Below, in pieces: positions 58,988-64,000 of a stretch of 64,000 nucleotides of DNA. Positions within the stretch are counted from its first letter, which is position 1; each line of letters starts with the position of its first letter. The DNA is from Lepidonotus clava. Its lineage: Eukaryota > Annelida > Polychaeta > Phyllodocida > Polynoidae. Position numbers and translations under genes: made by a program. The DNA is taken from NCBI GenBank assembly GCA_936440205.1, contig OW387140.1, positions 25,851,659 to 25,915,658 on the forward strand, in the 5' to 3' direction. The notes beneath the pieces were generated by a model. The model was not told where the DNA came from. It worked only from the letters and a program-made list of their open reading frames with translations, and searched no databases.

Positions 58988-59791
58988 CCTTTCCACACGC
59001 CTAGTTTTGGTGACGAGGAGTTCGACATCCCGCCCATCACCCTGCACTCGTTCAGCGGGCCTGTGAGTCAGGCCCACCAGACGTTATACGCGCACACCCA
59101 GCCCCTGTCCCACCCGCTGCCACACCCCCAACAGCAGCAACAGCAATCAACGCTGAACGGTGCCACCCAACCACTGACCCACCACCCGCGGTCCTACGCC
59201 AGTGGGCCGGGGCACCAGTCCCCGCACCTATACACAAACCCACAGGGTGCCCCCAACGGGCACGGCCCTCCAGGGGACGGGACGTTTGTTGTGCCCAAGT
59301 TCCCACCTCAGAACATAGACATTCCGGACATTACAGGTAACGGTTACCGAGGCCAACACCACCAACAAGGTGTGTATGGTCACTTTGCCACCGGACCCAT
59401 TTACCACCAGGCTGGTTACCATCAAGGACAACAACAACATCATCAGCAACAACAACATCAACAACAATTAAATCAACGCCAACAACAACATCAACAACAA
59501 CAATCATACGGACATAATATCCCTGGATCTAATCAAGGACAGCAACAACAACAACAACAACAGCAACAACAACAGCAGCAACAACAACAACAACAACAAC
59601 AACGAGAGCCAATACTCTCGACGATAAGTCAGCAACAAATCGGTGCCGAGTTAGGACTACAAGTAGCTAATAAAAACAGTCAACCAGGCAAGCCCGGTAT
59701 GGACGGGCGTCCGTCCCCACCGGGCTCGACGAATACGTCGCCGGGCCGCGAGAGTAGCGAAGACAGCGATGACAGTCTGCCCCTTGCGCAG
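58988..59791 (+). CDS. TOX-family HMG-box protein, N-terminal/polyQ exon
   Basis: This 268-codon exon encodes the regulatory half of a TOX-family nuclear HMG-box protein. Codons 1-17 read PFHTPSFGDEEFDIPPI, almost the TFHTPSLGDEEFEIPPI block of vertebrate TOX3/TOX4. NIDIPDIT (about codon 109) matches the family's NMDLPEIT, LSTISQQQIGAELGL (about 211) matches LTTINQSQLSAQLGL, and SPPGSTNTSPGRESSEDSDD (from about 241) matches SPPGSKSATPSPSSS plus acid. A His/Gln-rich insert with a 21-Gln run lies between. The start is set by the strong acceptor TCTTCTTCTTGCAG (phase 0), and the end by CAG/GTGAGA at 59791 (phase 0). An in-frame ATG at 58925 lies in the intron's pyrimidine tract and is probably not used. 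An earlier exon with the true start is expected upstream. Confidence 0.92.
59137..59602 (+). repeat. CAA/CAG repeats coding for polyglutamine
   Basis: Gln-rich tracts within the TOX exon. The longest is a pure run of 21 Gln codons at 59540-59602, preceded by mixed Gln/His tracts (about 59427-59508) and a short run near 59137. CAA is the main codon with scattered CAG, a mixture that limits slippage, so this is a coding low-complexity region rather than a pure microsatellite. Confidence 0.9.
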
Positions 59792-62482
59792 GTGAGACAC
59801 TCACAGGTACATGGTCCCCTCCTTCTAGCCTTCTTTCCTTCTCAGCCGTCTCATACACACTAAGCGATATTTAGATGCCTTCCTGGTCCTACCTATCTTG
59901 GAAATCTAAAGTATATTTCTACTTTTCTCAATTATGACTGAGAAGACCATTGGTGTTTGGTTTCTCCCTCTCATCAACTCATGGGAATTAACTACTGAAC
60001 TGTGTATTTGGAATTGAATCTTTTGACGAATTAACTTGCTGCCATTGAAATATCGCTTAATGGGTTACAGGTTTTATCTTTTATATCTATTAAGTCAGCA
60101 GAGCTATAGCAAGGACCCTCAAAGAACATTGTCAATTTTGTTACAAACGGAAAAAATGAGTCTTTTGATCACATTATTTAAGGAAGAGAGTAAAAAGCAG
60201 TTTATTTCTTGCATGTGTATGATGTTATGCCACTTATTGCTCTTGCTGTTGCTCTGCTGACTATATGGCATTGAATCTAAGGCAACTCCATTCACATCCC
60301 TGGTATTTCTTTACACAAACAGATCCTCTAGGTATTATATTCCCGCTAATATTTAGATGGGTACGATTTATTTAAGATGAAAGTAAAAGCTTTTTGGTTT
60401 GGACCTCTTGGGACACACCATCAGGTAGATAAGGTACTTTAAGAGAGGCTTGTCGATAATGGGCTAGTATTCCTCTGATCCTCTGGTCTGATTTAAGATT
60501 TTTACGCTATAATCAGATAATCTTAAGATTTTGTTTTAGAGACACTTTCCCTAAGGAAAAGAACGGCGTTCCATTTCGATCAACAGTGGTATTTTTAGTA
60601 GTAAAATGATCCCTGCAAAAGGAGTTTAAAATCAATAGGCCTATGCACACCTGTGCTACAGGTTACGTGTTCAACCTTGGCACGCAACACTGAATGACAC
60701 GCCTCATTACACGTGTAATACATACACCAAAGATACTCCCCACAAACCTCTTCCTTTTTGCTAGTGACCCTTTTATTTGCTTCCGATGGTTTGGGGTGGT
60801 ACGGGCCAAGAGGCTATATTTGGTCTGAGGGGGTAATGTTCTGCGCGGTCTTGATGCTGCATGGCTGGTCAGAGGGATGGGGGTAGGGGGTTAACCAGGG
60901 GGTTGATCAGTGGGAGGGTTACCTGGTCAGACCCGGGGTTCCCCACCACGTTGGCTCCCACGTACCTGGGATTCCCCTCACGTGGGCCCTAGGGTTGGTG
61001 GTACCTCCCCACCCTCTCTCCTCAGTATGCCCATTTGGTGGACATCAGTCCCTCCCTAGACGTCGCCCCTTCAGCATCATCACCACGAGGTAGGAACCTA
61101 GTTATAATGTATAGGGTATCTTCCACTTATTCCTCTTTTAAAAATACACGTTGGAATTCCAAAGATTTATAGCAGGGATTCCTTGTAGCGTTAATTCTTG
61201 GAAGACCAGCAACATTCCATTTTAAAAACTTTAGTTATTAGCAATTGCAATACATTTTAACCACTACATGGATGTATTTTTTCGACTTCGGATTTCCTTA
61301 ATCTATGTCAGTTGCATTACCAAATTATATGTACAGTTTATCTATATCTCAATTCCAAGATATCTCAATATTAAGACCAAACAGAAGTTCTGTCTATCTA
61401 CACAGCAACTGACGTTTTTTCTCCTAGTAATTTCTTTTCTGATATTTTATACAAGTATCAATCTTCAACATTTGATAGACCTCGATATAGGAGCAAACAG
61501 ATCTTGTTCTAGTCCATCTTCACGTAGAGATTAACATGAAACAGATAGCTGTATAGAATGCCCCTTTTTAAAACCATTATGATGTGCAGGCATTTACTTT
61601 CCTAGTTCCATTCTGAGTACCTCTTTTCTTATTCGGCACCCATCAAAAGATGTCTGTTCTTGCAGTAGTATACTTTCTGCCGGTTGGGTTTCTCCTATTC
61701 CCTACCTCTTCTATCACACAGAAAGACTGCAATATCAAGTTGGATCCCCTTACAAAGACTGAGTGTATCAATGCCTTTGATAAAGGGACTGAGCTCAGTC
61801 TGTGCTTTCTTTGACACAGTCATTCGATTTATTGACAAACAGAGATAAAAATAAGCCGCAGTCTCAAATTTTCTTAAGAACCTAATCGAAAGGAAATTAT
61901 ATCCTTCAAGAAGGGCAACAGGGGACTTTGAGCATTCAGTCGTGTCTTTATGACTACAGCCGCTGTGATTTGGGTCAGTCTTTGAGGCAGTGCATGGCTT
62001 TCAAACGGATAATCTACAGAAATGCTTTCATTACTCTACGAAATAGATTTTCATAAAATTTATCAACAAAAACAATAAATATGAAAAACATAACCGAATA
62101 TCTACATATATCTTTGGGTAACTTCTATTGGCATTGCAACCAATACCTTACAGTGCTTGATATTTCTTATGAACAACTTCATCAGAAATACAGACTTAGA
62201 GTTATAAACACAAGCTTATTCTTCCCGCATACTGCTGGGTATACATTACATGCGTCCAACTTTCTACGGGGATAAGAATGGAGCTGCCTATATAGATGAC
62301 ATATTTGAATAGAATGACAGCGGTAATTTATCATATGTATGTAAATCAAGCGAATTTGATTATGTATTGTGATATAGATACACAGTTAATAGTATATAAT
62401 TTGATACTTATTATGTAGATTAGTGCAATTGCTATCAAGCTACAGTAGGCCTAACCATGCTGGCTGTGTTTGACCCTTACAG
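59792..62482 (+). other. TOX intron
   Basis: The intron runs from GTGAGA (59792) to TTACAG (62482) and joins phase-0 exons. A second in-frame donor CAG/GTACAT lies 15 nt downstream (59807). Most of it is AT-rich; a GC-rich patch at about 60840-61090 contains a possible cassette exon. Confidence 0.75.
61026..61089 (+). CDS. Possible TOX cassette exon (64 nt)
   Basis: A good acceptor (ACCCTCTCTCCTCAG) precedes a frame that continues the phase-0 reading of the upstream exon, giving YAHLVDISPSLDVAPSASSPR plus one extra base before a GAG/GTAGGA donor. Because 64 nt is not a multiple of three, inclusion keeps frame with the next exon only if that exon uses its second acceptor (AG at 62485-62486) instead of the first (AG at 62481-62482). 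The serine/proline content suits a TOX linker. I know no homologous exon, so this may be chance. Confidence 0.3.
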
Positions 62483-62613
62483 CTAGCGATGAAGCGGACA
62501 GCTCCCGAGTCGCCCCCCATCACCGTCAACAACACAACGAATGGGGCGTCGGCGAGCAAGAAGCCCAAAACGCCAAAGAAACGCAAGAAGAAGGACCCCA
62601 ATGAACCACACAA
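62483..62613 (+). CDS. TOX-family HMG-box protein, nuclear-signal exon (start of HMG box)
   Basis: The exon encodes a linker beginning LAMKRTAPESPPITVNN and then KKPKTPKKRKKKDPNEPHK, nearly identical to the vertebrate TOX KKPKTPKKKKKKDPNEPQK stretch, which is the lysine-rich nuclear signal and the first residues of the HMG box. The box binds and bends DNA; TOX proteins act as chromatin-associated transcription regulators. The acceptor TTACAG fits phase 0 after the exon ending at 59791. The donor CACAA/GTAAGT splits a lysine codon in phase 2. The rest of the box (PVSAYALFFRD onward) was not found before 64000, so the gene is cut by the window edge. Paralogue assignment within TOX1-4 is not meaningful here. 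Confidence 0.93.
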
Positions 62614-64000
62614 GTAAGTACACTCTCATCGAGACAAGCCATTCTTTGCCGTGTCCAATTTAGGTTCTATCACTTATATCTGCAACTACCCGAGAAATAC
62701 TTTTTTCTAATAAATTATTTTTTATATATCTCTTTAAAATGTCACTGAGGATATATGTACTGTCGCTTTCTTTACGTACCACTTACTTTGATCTTTCTAT
62801 GTTAGACCCCCTCGTCTGTATAGTTTCAAATTGACAATAATCTTAGCATGTCGGTTGTTGCAACACGCTAATGAATTGACACAGAAGAATGTACATGCAA
62901 GTTTCTGTTCACCATTATACATTGCCTCTACTTATGTGCTTCCATTCATTGGCACTGACTCAACATCGTGTGGTTTATTAGATATATATAGAGCCCAGAC
63001 TGTGACACCTACCTGGAAGTGACCTGTAATTTGTTTTTATGATCACCCAAACCTCACCCATGTAGAATACTTGACATGTTACTCGCCTCTCAGGAATGCC
63101 AGGGGCCTCCAGGCCAACCCCTTGACGTTATGGGGTCTTTAATGTAAGCAGATGGAAACAAACAACCTAAATGTTTGTTTACCTTTGGTGTTTAGTACAT
63201 ATTTGTCATTTATACGTTAATTACTTCCAAGTATTCTCATTGTTCATAACGACAGTCTTTTCAAAAAGGCACTTCCGCCATTTTGTATCAGTCCATTTAA
63301 AGCCTTTCATGTTTTTAAATTGGGTAAAAAAATTCTACAGAAATTAGCTAGTTGACACTTGTCATACCATATCCCACCCACCCTGCTATAAGATCACCCC
63401 TCCCCTTACTTTCTGGTAACATGTAAGATTTGCACTTACCATCTGTTGGTCTGGCACCTGCGTCTCGTGTCAACGAGGCAACAAAAGGGGAGGTGGTGGT
63501 TAAGGGGGGGCAGGGGGAGGGGCCCCACACCGGGTGTCAGGTATGTGAAACTCACCTGCCCAACTCCCCCTCCTACCTTACCTTGCCTCCCGCTACCTCC
63601 CGCCCACCCCCACCACCCCCAGCCCCAGGATCATTAACCATATGGTCCCCGCTGGGGTCCCGATTACGTCGTCATGGTTACAGACATCAAAGGTGGATGT
63701 CACTAGGGGGATGCTAGAGTGGGGAGGCTAATACTGACGGACGATCCGGGTGTCTGATAATTAACCAATTACACCCCCACCCCCACCCCACCCTGCCAGG
63801 TGGGGGCCTACTGGCCAGGTAACTTGGCGGCACCACCACCACCCACCTTGACGTCAGCCTATGTATAGACTTTTAGGAATTTTCTCTTAAAGTTTGAAAA
63901 TGTAAAGAACACTTCCCTTTCCCGAAATTGTCACATTTATAACTTATGATATCAGCACCAATATGTTAAAACTTAAACTTAAACAACGATCATGATTGGC
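62614..64000 (+). other. TOX intron (incomplete at window end)
   Basis: It opens with the strong donor GTAAGT. AT-rich to about 63400, then a G/C-skewed block (about 63485-63850) of CCCCACC and GGGGAGG tracts, with a CRE TGACGTCA at 63849-63856. No further HMG-box exon was seen. Confidence 0.7.

Noticed and set aside
59335-59341. Donor-like ACAG/GTAACG inside the TOX exon
   Set aside because: Conserved TOX blocks continue in frame downstream, so the main transcript should read through; minor use cannot be excluded.
59427-59605. CRISPR-like or satellite array
   Set aside because: The repetition is CAA/CAG codons within a conserved TOX reading frame.

Overview
The window is animal DNA, from an invertebrate bilaterian on the evidence here. 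Coding exons are sparse and have GT-AG splice sites. Noncoding DNA is single-copy-looking with scattered CpG-dense islands. Two things in it are clearly genes: the N-terminal and nuclear-signal exons of a TOX-family HMG-box gene at the right end (+ strand), and one whole-looking tyrosine-recombinase retrotransposon of the Ngaro type on the - strand. I cannot fix the phylum. The palindrome TAGGCCTA occurs ten times, which may be a genome signature.

Layout. 1-41047 has no recognisable exon. It looks like a long gene-poor flank or first intron with islands of transcription-factor sites: a bHLH-ZIP/CRE cluster near 1.0 kb, a TALE/YY1-rich stretch at 5.5-5.75 kb, a nuclear-receptor half-site array at 10.45 kb, a CRE triplet at 13.3 kb, four perfect RFX X-boxes (18.66, 23.69, 30.68 and 37.59 kb), a CRE pair beside a CTCF-like site at 29.8 kb, G-quadruplex tracts, and a near-perfect 68-bp palindrome at 35.1 kb. 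CpG-rich patches lie near 2.8, 17.7, 21.3, 47.0, 52.6 and 55.6 kb.

41048-46197 is the retrotransposon: A1 repeat, gag-like ORF, RT/RNase H ORF, tyrosine recombinase ORF, then B1-A2-B2 read on the - strand. Both repeat pairs are identical by eye, so the insertion is young. A 5-bp core (CATTA on the + strand) sits at both ends and at the internal B1/A2 junction, as expected for recombinase-mediated circle integration.

46198-58987 is again noncoding. TOX-family exons then follow at 58988-59791 (acidic FHTPSFGDEEFDIPPI module, polyglutamine, SPPGS region) and 62483-62613 (lysine-rich nuclear signal running into the HMG box). A possible cassette exon lies between them. The rest of the HMG box lies beyond 64000, and the first exon was not found. 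The noncoding region may hold TOX regulatory DNA, but nothing in the sequence proves that link.
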